Of a stretch of DNA of 64,000 nucleotides, positions 17,525 to 27,830 are shown in pieces. Below the pieces are notes generated by a model. It did no database searches, was not told where the DNA came from, and was given only the letters and a program-made list of their open reading frames with translations. Source of the stretch: Henriciella marina DSM 19595 (lineage in GTDB: Bacteria > Pseudomonadota > Alphaproteobacteria > Caulobacterales > Hyphomonadaceae); contig NZ_AQXT01000002.1 in assembly GCF_000376805.1 (NCBI RefSeq), forward strand, positions 248,001 to 312,000, given 5' to 3'. The position numbers and the translations under genes are program-made. Each line of letters begins with the position of its first letter. Positions within the stretch are counted from its first letter, which is position 1.

Positions 17525-18460
17525 ATGGCCGATACAAATGACCGCCTGCCACCGCTCAATGCGCTTCGTGCATTTGAGGCGGCTGCCCGTCGACTGTCAT
17601 TCAGCAAGGCCGCAGAAGAGTTGAATGTCACGCCCGGCGCGATTTCGCAACATATCCGGCAGCTTGAGGAATATGCGGGGACCCCGCTTTTCAGACGCAC
17701 AGGCCGCAGCGTGCTGCTCACCGACGCAGCGCAGGCAAGCCTTCCGCTTGTGCGCGAAGCCTTCTCGCGAATTACGGAAGCGGGCCGCATCATGCAGCAG
17801 CCAGCGCGAAAGGGCCGGGTGATGGTGTCCTGCGCGCCAAGCTTTGCCGCCAAATGGCTCGCCCCGCGCCTCGACAAGTTTCACATCTCCAATCCCGGCA
17901 TCGAGGCCTGGATTTCGGCCGATATGTCGATCACCGATTTCACCACGGCGGACGCAGACTTTGCCATCCGCTACGGACAGGGCGGCTATGATGGTCTGAA
18001 GTCAGAAAAACTTATGGACGAGACGGTGCTGCCTGTCTGCTCGCCGCGCCTTCTGGAAGGGTCTGACGCCGTCAAACGCCCCGAAGACCTCGCCAAGCAC
18101 ACGCTCATCCATGACGAGAGCACCGAACAGGACCCGTCCTGTCCCGACTGGACCAGCTGGCTCGCAGCCCGCGGCGTCGGCGACAAGGTCAACGGCCAGC
18201 GCGGGCCGCGTTTCAACCAGTCGTCTCTTGCCATCGAAGCGGCTGCATCCGGCCGCGGCATCGTGCTCGCCAAGCGCGCGATTGCCTCTTCCGACATGGC
18301 GGCAGGCCGGCTTGTCGCGCCATTCGCTGACGGGTCGACCAGTATCGACTTTGGCTACTGGATCGTCTGGCCGAAGGGCCGCCACCAGTCAGAAGACGTC
18401 CGCGCCTTCATCAAGTGGATCAAGGCCGAAGCGGCCGCTGGCGAAATCCACGGCGTCTAG
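17525..18460 (+). CDS. LysR-family transcriptional regulator, GcvA-like
   Basis: A 311-residue regulator. The N-terminal helix-turn-helix (PPLNALRAFEAAARRLSFSK through VTPGAISQHIRQLEEYAG, about 10-55) has the GcvA-type opening, and a periplasmic-binding-like effector domain follows. It is divergent from cysG across a 116-base gap, so it may control the cys operon; GcvA-like LysRs are too widespread to fix a target. An intrinsic terminator follows. Confidence 0.9.
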   Translation: MADTNDRLPPLNALRAFEAAARRLSFSKAAEELNVTPGAISQHIRQLEEYAGTPLFRRTGRSVLLTDAAQASLPLVREAFSRITEAGRIMQQPARKGRVMVSCAPSFAAKWLAPRLDKFHISNPGIEAWISADMSITDFTTADADFAIRYGQGGYDGLKSEKLMDETVLPVCSPRLLEGSDAVKRPEDLAKHTLIHDESTEQDPSCPDWTSWLAARGVGDKVNGQRGPRFNQSSLAIEAAASGRGIVLAKRAIASSDMAAGRLVAPFADGSTSIDFGYWIVWPKGRHQSEDVRAFIKWIKAEAAAGEIHGV

Positions 18461-18487
18461 GCGCGCAGTCCCAAACACCCGAACGAA

Positions 18488-18527
18488 AAGCGCCGCAGAC
18501 GGGAAGGTCTGCGGCGCTTCTGTTTTC
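18488..18527. terminator. Intrinsic terminator between convergent LysR and AbgT genes
   Basis: AAGCGCCGCAGAC and GTCTGCGGCGCTT form a perfect 13-base stem around GGGAAG, followed by CTGTTTT on the plus strand and flanked by AAAA, which gives Ts on the minus strand. Confidence 0.85.
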
Positions 18528-18544
18528 GGTGACGCCAGATCGGC

Positions 18545-20146
18545 CTACCCAGCCGTGCCCGGGATCGGCACCTGCGCCGGGGCGCCCGGACCGAGATCGA
18601 TGCCGAGGAAGAGCCAGATCATCATCAGGATGACGCCGCTGAGCAGCATCCAGATCGAATACGGGATCATCATCGCCGTCAGGCTGCCAAGGCCAAACCC
18701 CTTCTGCCAGCGCTGCGCGAAGACGAGGATCAGCGGGAAGTAGACCATGAGCGGAGTGATGATATTGGTTGCGCCATCGCCGACACGATAGGCGGCCGTC
18801 GCGCCGTCCGGACTGATCCCGACAAGCATCAGCATCGGCACGAGCACCGGCGCCAGCAGCGCCCATTTCGCGCTGGCAGAGCCAACGAACAGGTTCAGCG
18901 CGGCTGAAAACAGCACGATCAGGCCCAGCACTGCGGGCAGCGGCAATCCGCTATTATTGATGGCTTCGGCCCCGTGCACCGCAGAGATCAGGCCAAGGTT
19001 GGACCAGCCGAACATCGCCACGAAATGCGCCGCGGCAAAGGCGAGAACCAGGTAATAGCCCATATCCTTCATGCCGCCCGCCATCATGTTGACGAGGTCG
19101 CGGTGGTTCTTGATCGTCCCTGCCGCCGACCCGTAGGCCCAGCCTGCCGCCAGGAACAGGATGAGGAAGGCGGCAACCAGTGACCGGAAGAGCGGGCCTG
19201 CCTGTACATACCAGGCCGCATCTTCATTGCCCGGCCCATCTGCCAATAGAGGTGTGCCCGGCCCGATCGTCATGAAGACCCAGAGCGCGACCACCGCAAG
19301 GATCGCCAGACCCGCCCGGCGAAGACCTTTCTTCTCTCCAGCGTTGAGGGGCTTGTCCTCATCGCTATAGCTCTGCATTTCGCTCTCGGTCTCCGGCGTC
19401 CATTTGCCAAGACGCGGCTCGATGATCTTGTCGGTCACCAGCCAGATGACAGGCAGGTAGATGAAGAGAAGCACGAAAATGAAGTACCAGTTGCCAGCGA
19501 AGTTCACCGTCCAGCCACCATCGATATTGCTCGCCTCATAAGCGCTTTCGGTAATCCCGAAGAGAAGCGCATCGAGCTGGCCGGGTGTGATATTGGCTGA
19601 GAAGCCGCCAGACACACCGGCAAAGGCGGCCGCAATACCGGCAAGCGGATGACGCCCGGCAGACGCAAAGATGATCGCCGCCAGCGGGATCATGACGACA
19701 TATCCGGCATCGGCGGCATGGTTCGACAGCATCGCAATCAGCGCTACGAGCGGCGTCAGCAGAGCCTTCGGCGCATTACGCACGGCCCCGCGGATTGCGC
19801 TGCCAAAGAGGCCGGAGCGCTCAGCAACGCCTGCGCCAAGCATAACGACGAGCACATAGCCAAGCGGATGGAAGTGCGTGAATGTCTCCGGCATATCGAC
19901 CCAGAGCTGCTGGATATTCTCAGGCGAAAAGAGGCTTCGTGCCTCTTCCAGCTGGCGTGTGCCGTCGGGATTGGTGAGGCTTGGATGGAAAGCGGAAACC
20001 CCGGCCCAGGCGCAGATCTGCGAGACGACCATCAGCGCGATAATCAGATAGAAGAAGATGAAGACCGGGTCAGGCAGTCTGTTGCCCGTCTTCTCGACCC
20101 AGCCGAGAAACCCCTTCATTTCGCTCGTCGCACTTTGATCCGACAT
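18545..20146 (-). CDS. AbgT family transporter
   Basis: A 533-residue inner-membrane protein with about 12 or more hydrophobic segments. The N-terminal WVEKTGNRLPDPVFIFFYL, the central SNHAADAGYVVMIPLAA and the C-terminal VGDGATNIITPLMVYFPLIL are AbgT signatures. Family knowledge: members import p-aminobenzoyl-glutamate or export sulfonamide-like antimetabolites by proton coupling. The substrate here is unknown. It is divergent from prfC. Confidence 0.92.
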   Translation of the reverse strand: MSDQSATSEMKGFLGWVEKTGNRLPDPVFIFFYLIIALMVVSQICAWAGVSAFHPSLTNPDGTRQLEEARSLFSPENIQQLWVDMPETFTHFHPLGYVLVVMLGAGVAERSGLFGSAIRGAVRNAPKALLTPLVALIAMLSNHAADAGYVVMIPLAAIIFASAGRHPLAGIAAAFAGVSGGFSANITPGQLDALLFGITESAYEASNIDGGWTVNFAGNWYFIFVLLFIYLPVIWLVTDKIIEPRLGKWTPETESEMQSYSDEDKPLNAGEKKGLRRAGLAILAVVALWVFMTIGPGTPLLADGPGNEDAAWYVQAGPLFRSLVAAFLILFLAAGWAYGSAAGTIKNHRDLVNMMAGGMKDMGYYLVLAFAAAHFVAMFGWSNLGLISAVHGAEAINNSGLPLPAVLGLIVLFSAALNLFVGSASAKWALLAPVLVPMLMLVGISPDGATAAYRVGDGATNIITPLMVYFPLILVFAQRWQKGFGLGSLTAMMIPYSIWMLLSGVILMMIWLFLGIDLGPGAPAQVPIPGTAG

Positions 20147-20296
20147 GCCCTCGACCTCTCCCTTATTCCGATGAACCGACCCTAGACGCGACCCGTCTGA
20201 TTACGCAATGCGGAATGGCGGAATGCAGCCCCCACAAGCCGATCGGCTGGCCCCGCCATCTCGACAAACTCGCCATTCCCTTCTAATCGGCGGGCC

Positions 20297-21898
20297 ATGA
20301 GCATGACCCCCGCTGAAGAAGCCGCCCGCAGGCGGACATTTGCCATCATTTCCCACCCGGACGCCGGCAAGACGACGCTGACCGAAAACCTGCTTCTGGC
20401 GGGTGGCGCGATCCGTCTCGCAGGGCAGGTCGCCGCACGCGGTGAGCGCCGCCGGACACAGTCGGACTGGATGAAGATCGAGCGTGACCGCGGTATTTCC
20501 GTGTCGGCGTCCGTGATGACGTTCGAGCATGACAACCTCGTCTTCAACCTGCTCGACACGCCGGGCCACGAGGACTTCTCCGAAGACACCTATCGGACGC
20601 TAACAGCCGCTGACTCTGCCGTCATGGTGCTGGACGCCGCCAAGGGCATCGAGCCGCAGACGCTGAAGCTGTTCGAAGTTTGCCGCATGCGCGACATTCC
20701 CATCGTCACCTTCATCAACAAGATGGACCGCGAAGCGCTCGACCCGCTGGAACTGCTCGACGAGATCCAGGACAAGCTCCAGCTTGATACTTCGCCGCTC
20801 TACTGGCCCGCCGCATCCGGCCAGCGCTTTGCCGGCATGAAGGATCTTCGCAAGGGCGACTTCATCAATTTCCGCAAGAAGACCGCCGACCAGCAGGCTG
20901 ATGTCGGCCCGAGCGACCGGATCGGCCTGCAGGAAGCGCGCGGCACGATCGACACGATGGTGATGGATGAGCTGGACGAGGGCGCCGAGCTGGCCTCCGA
21001 AGCCCTGCCGGAATTCAACCGCACCGCCTACGAAGAAGGTCATATGACGCCAGTCGTCTTCGGCTCCGCCCTTCGTCATTTCGGCGTCAACGAGCTTCTC
21101 TCCACGCTGGCCGAGTTTGCCCCCGGACCACGCGACCAGAAAGCCGAGAAGAAAGACGCGCCGATCACCGTCGAGCGGTCCGACAAGGCCGTGACCGGTT
21201 TTGTCTTCAAGATCCAGGCGAACATGGACCCCAACCACCGCGACCGCGTGGCTTTCCTCCGCCTCTGTTCGGGTGAGTTCAAGCGCGGCATGCGCCTCAA
21301 GACGACATCGAACAAGCAGATCAATATCCACGCGCCGCTCATGTTTTTGGCGCAGGACCGCGAGATCGCAGAAACTGCCTATGCGGGCGACGTCATCGGC
21401 GTACCGAACCACGGGCAGCTTCGCGTTGGCGACAGCCTGTCGGAAAGCGGTGACGTCAAGTTCCAGGGCATTCCGAACTTTGCCCCGGAAATCCTGCGCC
21501 GCGCCCGGCCCAAGGACCCGATGAAATCCAAGCATTTGCGCAAGGCACTTGAGAGTCTGGCTGAGGAAGGGGTGACCCAGCTGTTCACACCGGCACTCGG
21601 CTCCGACATGATCGTTGGGGCGGTCGGCTCGCTCCAGATTGACGTGATGGCAGAGCGTATGTCGGCTGAATACAATCTCGAAGTCGTCTTCGAAGAAGCG
21701 CAGTACAATGTCGCGCGCTGGGTTTCGGCCAGGGATCCGGCCAAGCTCGAAGCCTTCATGGAAAAGAACCGCGGCAGCACCGGAACGGATCTCGACGGCG
21801 CGCCCGTCTATCTTGGCAAGAATAGCTGGGATGTCGGCTATGTGAAGGAAAAGAACCCCGACCTTGAGTTCACCTCGACCAAGGAACGGATGCTCTAG
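20297..21898 (+). CDS. prfC: Peptide chain release factor 3
   Basis: A 533-residue translational GTPase. The P-loop HPDAGKTTL lies near 20-28, with DRGISVSASVMTF as switch I, DTPGHEDFSEDTYR as switch II and NKMDREA as the NKXD motif. It recycles RF1/RF2 after peptide release. It starts at the ATG at 20297; a second ATG two codons on is possible. Its stop codon shares the tetranucleotide CTAG with the stop of the convergent channel gene. Confidence 0.97.
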   Translation: MSMTPAEEAARRRTFAIISHPDAGKTTLTENLLLAGGAIRLAGQVAARGERRRTQSDWMKIERDRGISVSASVMTFEHDNLVFNLLDTPGHEDFSEDTYRTLTAADSAVMVLDAAKGIEPQTLKLFEVCRMRDIPIVTFINKMDREALDPLELLDEIQDKLQLDTSPLYWPAASGQRFAGMKDLRKGDFINFRKKTADQQADVGPSDRIGLQEARGTIDTMVMDELDEGAELASEALPEFNRTAYEEGHMTPVVFGSALRHFGVNELLSTLAEFAPGPRDQKAEKKDAPITVERSDKAVTGFVFKIQANMDPNHRDRVAFLRLCSGEFKRGMRLKTTSNKQINIHAPLMFLAQDREIAETAYAGDVIGVPNHGQLRVGDSLSESGDVKFQGIPNFAPEILRRARPKDPMKSKHLRKALESLAEEGVTQLFTPALGSDMIVGAVGSLQIDVMAERMSAEYNLEVVFEEAQYNVARWVSARDPAKLEAFMEKNRGSTGTDLDGAPVYLGKNSWDVGYVKEKNPDLEFTSTKERML

Positions 21899-24450
21899 TC
21901 GGCCTCTTCCTTTTCATCGGCGGCGCGCTGTTCATTTTTCTTTGAACCCGTTTCGTTCTGGCTGCCGTCATCTTCATCATCGCCGCCGTCTTTGTCTTTC
22001 GGCTGCAGCGATTTGGCCGCGTCGGGCCAGTCGAAATGAATATCGCGCTGTGGGAAAGGAATGGTGATATCTTCGCTTTCGAACATGGCGGCGATCTCAT
22101 GCTTGGCCTCTGACGGCGCAACGACGATGTGATCGGCAATGATATAGGCGCGCAGCTGGAAGTTTAGCGAGCTGTCGCCGAATTCGGTGAAGACCACATA
22201 GGGCGGAGGGTCCTTGCGGAAGTACTCATTGCTTTCCGCGACATCCAGAAGCGCCTTTTCGACCTTTCTGGTATCCGTTCCGTATTTGACCCCAACATCA
22301 ATCGCTACGCGCATGACATCGCTCTTGTGGGTCCAGTTGCCGAAGGAATTGCTGACCAGTTCAGCGTTCGGGACGATGATCGACCGCCTGTCGAAGGTCA
22401 GAACCTCGGTCGCTCGGACATTGATTTTCTGCACCGTGCCTTCGCCAGATGGTGTCACGATCCAGTCGCCAATCTTGAATGGCCGCTCGAACAACAGGAT
22501 GAGGCCTGCCACGAAATTGCTGACAATGCTCTGCAGGCCAAAACCGATACCGACGGACAGGGCACCTGCGATGATCGCAAGGCTTGAAAGGTCAAAGCCA
22601 ACCACACCAATCGCCGCGATGAAGGCGATAATGACGCCGGCATAGCCAAGCAGGGTCACAAGCGAGTTCGCTGCGCCTCTGCTGATCTGAGACTTCGGCA
22701 GGATCTGCCGCTCAAGCGTTCGCTGGACGAGCCGGGTTGCGACCATGATGGCGATCACAGTCAGGATCGCGGAAAGAATACTGCCGAGCGATATGCGTTG
22801 GCCGCCGATCTCAAAGCCTGAGAGCAGCCATCTTATCTCATTCCAGAGCTCGGTCGCCGGGAGGCCAAGCGCGAGCAGGACGAATGGTGGCAGGCAAAGA
22901 AAGACGAGCGTATCGACGCTCATCCTGATCCAGAATTCCGAGTTTAGCTCCGGGCGCTCGCCTCCATCATCATCGTCGCGCGCGGATTCGTATCTGCGTT
23001 CCTCGACGACGCCCGAGAGAAATTTCAGAGACATTGCGCGGATGAACTCACGCACCAGGATCGCGATGAGGAAGACGATTACGAGCAGGATCAGCCGCTC
23101 CACCACAAAGCGCGACAGAAAGTGGTAGCCGAACAGCGAAGTCGCGATGATCGTGACGGCCACAGCAACCAACAGCCAGCGGATGACAACACGCAAAGTG
23201 GACTTGCCTTGCTCTGTCTTGGCTTTCGTCCGGATGGCGAGCCAGATCAGCAAACCGCCTGTGAGAACGGCAAGCGAGAAGGTCCGTACCGCAATAAGCG
23301 CTTCGCCGGGAGAGGCGAGCGCGCCAGAGGCTGTCAAGACAGACTCGATCGCAAAGGCGAGGACCAGAAGCACGAAGGAGAGGCTGATGGCACTGGCTGC
23401 CTCATCGCCAACACCGATCAGCCTGAACGCGGTTGTGCGGGGTGCCATCACCGAAGAAACCAGCGCCCGCATGCAAAGCACGGCGACCGTTATGAAGGCG
23501 AGCTGGCGTCCGGCCTGGGTTTCCAGCAAATCCATGCCAAGCAGTTTGGCGACGCCAATTATGCTCATCACGACAATGAAGGCTGCCGCAAATCGCCCTA
23601 TGAAGCTCGCCATGGACAGATAGGCGACGGTCTGGCGACTTGGACGGGTCTCCGTATTCCGCTTGAGCTCCCATTTGTAAAAAACCCTGTAGAGCCAGAA
23701 CAGGCCCCCGAGCAACACAATCGAGATGCCGAGCAGAATGGCCACCGGGTATGGGGTGCCACGGTCAATCTGCGTGCCCCGCCAGGTGGTGATCTCCCGC
23801 GAGAGTTCCGACCACACATCGTCGATACTCTGCACCGCCCCTGACCAAACCTCAGGGCGTAAGGGCGACATGCCGCGGTCCGCGACTGAAGAGACAAAGA
23901 CGCTGTCGCGGCTTCGCGATATCGCATCAAGCAGCCTTCGCGCGTCGATGTCGGCAAGTCTGGCGTTTGCCGCCGCGATACTCGCGCGCCGGTTGATGCT
24001 TCGGAAGGGCGCGGTGACCTCCGCAAGTGCGCTTTCCTCCAGCCGGGCGGCGGCAGTTTCCTCACTATCTTCAGCTGCTGCCGCCGGAGACTGGGCCGAG
24101 CTGGCCCCGCCAGCATCCTCGTCTTCTGCCGGAATGAGGTCGGCGACAGCGTCGAGTGCTTCTTTTGAGTCCGCGCGAATGGCGATGGCGCGATCCTGAA
24201 GCGAAGAAATCTGGTTCCGCAGACTGGAAAGCTGCGAGATGTGATCGCTCAACTCGCCGGGATCGTCGCTCTCCTGAAAATCGCCCGATATCTGCGATAT
24301 GCTGGAATTGATCGCCTGAAGGTCTGCCTCGATCGCGTCGAGATCTTCACTGATTTTCTGGCTGGAGGACTGCTGTGCGTGCGCAAGCGGCGACAGAAGA
24401 AGAAGGGCGAACAGAACACTGCCGAGAATAATGCGCGCGCTGGCCCTCAT
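21895..24450 (-). CDS. DUF3772 domain-containing mechanosensitive channel (MscS family, large)
   Basis: An 851-residue protein with a signal peptide (LLLLSPLAHAQQ), a periplasmic coiled-coil/DUF3772 region (about 30-260), about ten membrane helices and an MscS module. The MscS part contains GVVGFDLSSLAIIAGALSVG, then IGFGLQSIVSNFVAGLILLF and RPFKIGDWI. The C-terminal tail is charged and disordered. It resembles MscK/MscM-type osmotic safety valves. It overlaps prfC tail-to-tail by four bases. Confidence 0.9.
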   Translation of the reverse strand: MRASARIILGSVLFALLLLSPLAHAQQSSSQKISEDLDAIEADLQAINSSISQISGDFQESDDPGELSDHISQLSSLRNQISSLQDRAIAIRADSKEALDAVADLIPAEDEDAGGASSAQSPAAAAEDSEETAAARLEESALAEVTAPFRSINRRASIAAANARLADIDARRLLDAISRSRDSVFVSSVADRGMSPLRPEVWSGAVQSIDDVWSELSREITTWRGTQIDRGTPYPVAILLGISIVLLGGLFWLYRVFYKWELKRNTETRPSRQTVAYLSMASFIGRFAAAFIVVMSIIGVAKLLGMDLLETQAGRQLAFITVAVLCMRALVSSVMAPRTTAFRLIGVGDEAASAISLSFVLLVLAFAIESVLTASGALASPGEALIAVRTFSLAVLTGGLLIWLAIRTKAKTEQGKSTLRVVIRWLLVAVAVTIIATSLFGYHFLSRFVVERLILLVIVFLIAILVREFIRAMSLKFLSGVVEERRYESARDDDDGGERPELNSEFWIRMSVDTLVFLCLPPFVLLALGLPATELWNEIRWLLSGFEIGGQRISLGSILSAILTVIAIMVATRLVQRTLERQILPKSQISRGAANSLVTLLGYAGVIIAFIAAIGVVGFDLSSLAIIAGALSVGIGFGLQSIVSNFVAGLILLFERPFKIGDWIVTPSGEGTVQKINVRATEVLTFDRRSIIVPNAELVSNSFGNWTHKSDVMRVAIDVGVKYGTDTRKVEKALLDVAESNEYFRKDPPPYVVFTEFGDSSLNFQLRAYIIADHIVVAPSEAKHEIAAMFESEDITIPFPQRDIHFDWPDAAKSLQPKDKDGGDDEDDGSQNETGSKKNEQRAADEKEEAD

Positions 24451-24622
24451 CTTCGCTACCGAACTCCTATCAATCCTGATCTGCCGGTCGTCCTACAAGT
24501 CTGCATCGCCAAGTCAAAGACGTTTGCAGGAAGACATTAGCCCGAGACTTATCACGCGCGTTAAAATTTCTGATCGTCAACCGACCCCGTCTTCAGGGTG
24601 CCTCGGTCGTGACGGCGTTAGA

Positions 24623-26572
24623 TTAGCCGAGGGCCGCGTCGATAAGAAGAAAGGCAGAGAGCCGGGCACTCGCATTTCGTGACGAGTTGCTCGTTTTATC
24701 GAGGGCGCTCAGCGCGTCCGTTTCTTCGATCGTCAGGAACTCCCGCGCCATCATCATGAGGTCGCCATCACTGTCGAGCCGTTTCTGAACCCGCTGGACC
24801 TGCCGGGCGGCGGCGTCCACAACGGCCTTGCGCCGGAGGCCTTCGCCTTTTCGTGCAGCCGCAGCGATCTTCTTCTTGTCGCGCGGCCTGAAAATATCGG
24901 TCAGCCGGATACCGGAATCCATCAGGCGATGGATCATCTCTTCGGCGTTTTCCTCGCGCGGCAGGTGCGGCCGCTCCTCGCGCTCCACATCCGCAAGAAT
25001 GTTGCTCCAGCGCTCGCGGCGCCCGCTCTCCGCTGCGGGCTCGCGCTCTGCTTCGGCTTCGGGGTTTGGCTCGTCATCGGGGTTCTCTTCACTCCGAAGA
25101 TCGAGGGCTTCACTTCCGCCAACCGGTTTCAGATAGGGCGGGATCCTGTCCTTCCAGCGACGGCGGACGGGGTTCTGCTCCATCTCGAAAGGCGTCTCGT
25201 CCGCGCCGGCTGTATCTTCATCCTGCCCGTCGTCGTCTTCTTCATAGCCGCCCCTGTTATCGCTGCCGGCCCCGAAAAGATCGCTGTCTGCTGCGGCGGG
25301 GCGGGTCTGTGGCTTTGATATGGGCGCCACCGGCGGCAGGTCGTCCTCGAAGACATCGTCCTCTTCGAGCCGTGGTCTTGATGGGCCATGCGATCTCGAA
25401 GGGCCGCCCGTGTCTTGGGGCGAGGTGGAATGAGAACGGTCTGTGTGGCCAAATTGCAGACTGGCAAGCGCATCCGCGTCGGTGCGGGCCCGGCGGACGG
25501 CGTCTGCAGCTTCTTCGCCAGCCCGCTTGAGCGTTGCGAGAGATTCTGCGGCCCGCTCTGCCGCTTCGCGAGCTTCGGCCTGAATGTCCCGCGAGGCGCT
25601 GCGGGCATTCTCCATTGCCGCAGATACCGCCTCGGTAATCCGGTCGCCTGTCGTCGAGGCGCTCGCGGCAACCATCTCGCTCGCGCGAAGAGCCTGGTCG
25701 ACCATCTTTCGTGACTGGTCTAGTTTTTCTTCCATGCGCGAGACCGCGAAGACCAGCGATTCACTTCGTTTCGTGGCCTCCACGGACATTTCATCCAGCG
25801 CAGCGACGCGGTCACTGAGCGTCGTGCCGGCTTCGCGCAGCTCACCAAGGCGGGTTTCAAGCCCCTCATCGGCCTCCGCAATGTCGGCTGCCGCCTGGCG
25901 CGCAGAATCGCGCATCTTTTCGGCCTGACGCGGGATGGCCTCGCTCATCATCTCGCTCTGGCGCTGAATTTCATCGGCCAGCAATTGCAGCGCTTCACGC
26001 TCGGTTGCGAGGCGGCTGGAAAGCTCCTTGGCATGTCTGGAGGCATCGCCCGACACGGTTTCGAGCCGCTGGCGTTCTTCAGAGATCTCGCCGGACATCG
26101 CCTTCATAGAGGAGATCGCATGTGCCATGGCCCGGTCGACCTCTCCGGCGGACGCTTTCATCTGGTCGGCGAAGAGGCGCGCTTCTCGTCCGCTCGTTTC
26201 GATAGGCGAAAGAAGCCGTACCGCCGCTTGCAGAACCACCGCATTCGCCGCCGACGCCCTGGCATGGGCGCGGGCGAGAAATCCTGACATGAGGATCAGC
26301 AGGCCTGGAATGAAAAGCGCAACGACGCCTGCAAAAATCGTGGCGGCGGGCAGGGTCGACAGCCGGGCAGATCCGAGCAGCGCGAACATGCCGACATAGG
26401 CCGCGAGCCACCACGCAACTGCCGCCGCGATCGCGCCCCAGAGAAACACTTTCCCCTCGCCGCTGGCATTGTCCAGTGCGTCGAGTTCAGCCGAGGGGGA
26501 GCCCGCCGGTGAAATCTGGGTCAGGCGCGGCAGATGCGTCTCGTCGCCGTCATTGGAATGTGTCTCAGCCAT
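24623..26572 (-). CDS. Large membrane-anchored coiled-coil protein, TipN-like
   Basis: A 649-residue protein with two membrane helices near residues 42-66 and 78-100, then a long Ala/Glu/Arg-rich coiled coil (about 110-370), an acidic disordered linker (about 380-520) and a conserved-looking C-terminus (IHRLMDSGIRLTDIFRPRDK.., ending LSAFLLIDAALG). Two N-terminal helices plus a long cytosolic coiled coil is the architecture of Caulobacter TipN, a new-pole marker, and the C-terminal text looks similar. This identity is from architecture and memory of the family, not alignment. It could be another polar or cytoskeletal scaffold. Confidence 0.75.
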   Translation of the reverse strand: MAETHSNDGDETHLPRLTQISPAGSPSAELDALDNASGEGKVFLWGAIAAAVAWWLAAYVGMFALLGSARLSTLPAATIFAGVVALFIPGLLILMSGFLARAHARASAANAVVLQAAVRLLSPIETSGREARLFADQMKASAGEVDRAMAHAISSMKAMSGEISEERQRLETVSGDASRHAKELSSRLATEREALQLLADEIQRQSEMMSEAIPRQAEKMRDSARQAAADIAEADEGLETRLGELREAGTTLSDRVAALDEMSVEATKRSESLVFAVSRMEEKLDQSRKMVDQALRASEMVAASASTTGDRITEAVSAAMENARSASRDIQAEAREAAERAAESLATLKRAGEEAADAVRRARTDADALASLQFGHTDRSHSTSPQDTGGPSRSHGPSRPRLEEDDVFEDDLPPVAPISKPQTRPAAADSDLFGAGSDNRGGYEEDDDGQDEDTAGADETPFEMEQNPVRRRWKDRIPPYLKPVGGSEALDLRSEENPDDEPNPEAEAEREPAAESGRRERWSNILADVEREERPHLPREENAEEMIHRLMDSGIRLTDIFRPRDKKKIAAAARKGEGLRRKAVVDAAARQVQRVQKRLDSDGDLMMMAREFLTIEETDALSALDKTSNSSRNASARLSAFLLIDAALG

Positions 26573-26636
26573 GATTACGGATACTATATGCCGCGTTAAT
26601 GGAGCGTGTGCAATTTCGCACGTGGAATCAGCTGCT

Positions 26637-27281
26637 TCAGCAGGCTTCCTGATCTGTCTTTTCCGGGACCGATATTTCGGCGGTTTCAGCCGGCGGGGCA
26701 GCCTCGGTTTTCTGAGGTGTTTTTACCGGCTCGGCGACTTCCCTGGGCTTTTCGGCCTTTTCAGGCTTCCGCGAGACCATTTCGAACAGGAGATGATCGC
26801 GCCAGTCGCCATTCAGCTTCAGATATCGCTCAGCGAGGCCGATCTTGCGGAAACCTAGACGCTGAACCAGACCAGCCGACCGGGCGTTTTCAGGCATGAT
26901 CGCCGCCTGGACCCGGTGCAGCCTGAAGTCGGTAAACGCCATGGAGAGCACTTCTTCCATCGCCCGGCGCATGATCGACTGGCCTTCATGGCGCCGGTCG
27001 AGGAGGTAGCCGAGATCGCCGGTCGAGAAAGGCCCGCGGCGGATATGGTCGAGGTCGATCTTGCCGATGACCTCGGTGTTTTTGTGAATGATCACAAAGC
27101 GGTAGGCCCGCCCCTCACGCCATTCCAGCTTGGAGCGCTTGCACGCGGCGCGCCAGTGCGAGGCGGTGTAATAATGGTCGCTGCGGGTCGGCGCATAGGG
27201 TCTGAAACGCTCCCGATTGATCGTCAGGAAGTGCGCCACCCTTTTGGGGTCGCACTCATGCAGGACAACCAATTCGAACAT
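26637..27281 (-). CDS. GNAT family N-acetyltransferase (RimJ/RimL-like)
   Basis: A 214-residue protein. The GNAT fold shows VIGKIDLDHIRRG, then DLGYLLDRRHEGQSIMRRAM (acetyl-CoA loop) and HRVQAAIMPENARSAGLVQR, the usual RimJ-type N-x-S/A-R block. The last 50 residues are Lys/Glu/Pro-rich and likely disordered, an addition not usual in RimJ. The likely substrate is a protein N-terminus or a small amine. Confidence 0.87.
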   Translation of the reverse strand: MFELVVLHECDPKRVAHFLTINRERFRPYAPTRSDHYYTASHWRAACKRSKLEWREGRAYRFVIIHKNTEVIGKIDLDHIRRGPFSTGDLGYLLDRRHEGQSIMRRAMEEVLSMAFTDFRLHRVQAAIMPENARSAGLVQRLGFRKIGLAERYLKLNGDWRDHLLFEMVSRKPEKAEKPREVAEPVKTPQKTEAAPPAETAEISVPEKTDQEAC

Positions 27282-27412
27282 GGGTTTCTTCGCCCTCCGA
27301 CTTCAGGCACCCGCGTGCCATGCAAGTATCTAGCCGGGATTAGGGCGGAAGAAAAAGGATAACCTGTGTTAATTCGGGAGCTGTTGCACGATTGCCGCGT
27401 AGAGGCGCCAGC

Positions 27413-27715
27413 CTAGAAAAGCCGTTCCTTGTCATCGACCACCTCATCGACGAGGCGAAGCAGCGCCAGTCCGCCGCCAATGGCGAGCAGGGAATTGCCC
27501 AGCGAATTCAGCATATTGGACGGCAGGGCGAACTTCGCGACGCCATCTCGCGCCTTGCGGACCTTGCGGCTCATGCCGCTATCGAGGTGCGGGCGCTTCT
27601 TCCTGGGCTCGGGCATATCGAGCAGGGTCGGCTTCCACTGGCGCAGGAGGACGCCGGTCCCGACAAGGGCGGCGGCAGCGATGAGAGGGGCATTCTTTCC
27701 GGGGGCGTCAGCCAT
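27413..27715 (-). CDS. Small hypothetical membrane protein
   Basis: A 100-residue protein, not recognised. It has a short hydrophobic segment near residues 10-24 (PLIAAAALVGTGVLL), a basic middle (RKKRPHLDSGMSRKVRKAR) and a second hydrophobic stretch near 66-88 (MLNSLGNSLLAIGGGLALLR). It starts at the ATG at 27715. It stands alone beside the repeat-rich region. Confidence 0.6.
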   Translation of the reverse strand: MADAPGKNAPLIAAAALVGTGVLLRQWKPTLLDMPEPRKKRPHLDSGMSRKVRKARDGVAKFALPSNMLNSLGNSLLAIGGGLALLRLVDEVVDDKERLF

Positions 27716-27830
27716 GGGGCATATCCTTTGTGGTGATTACACAAATTCAATGCGTGCGAGGGGCTCGCGGTTCCCCAGAGCTGCGGGTGTGTCCCGCCCT
27801 TTGAGGGGCGGGTGGGCTAGGTTTCACGAC

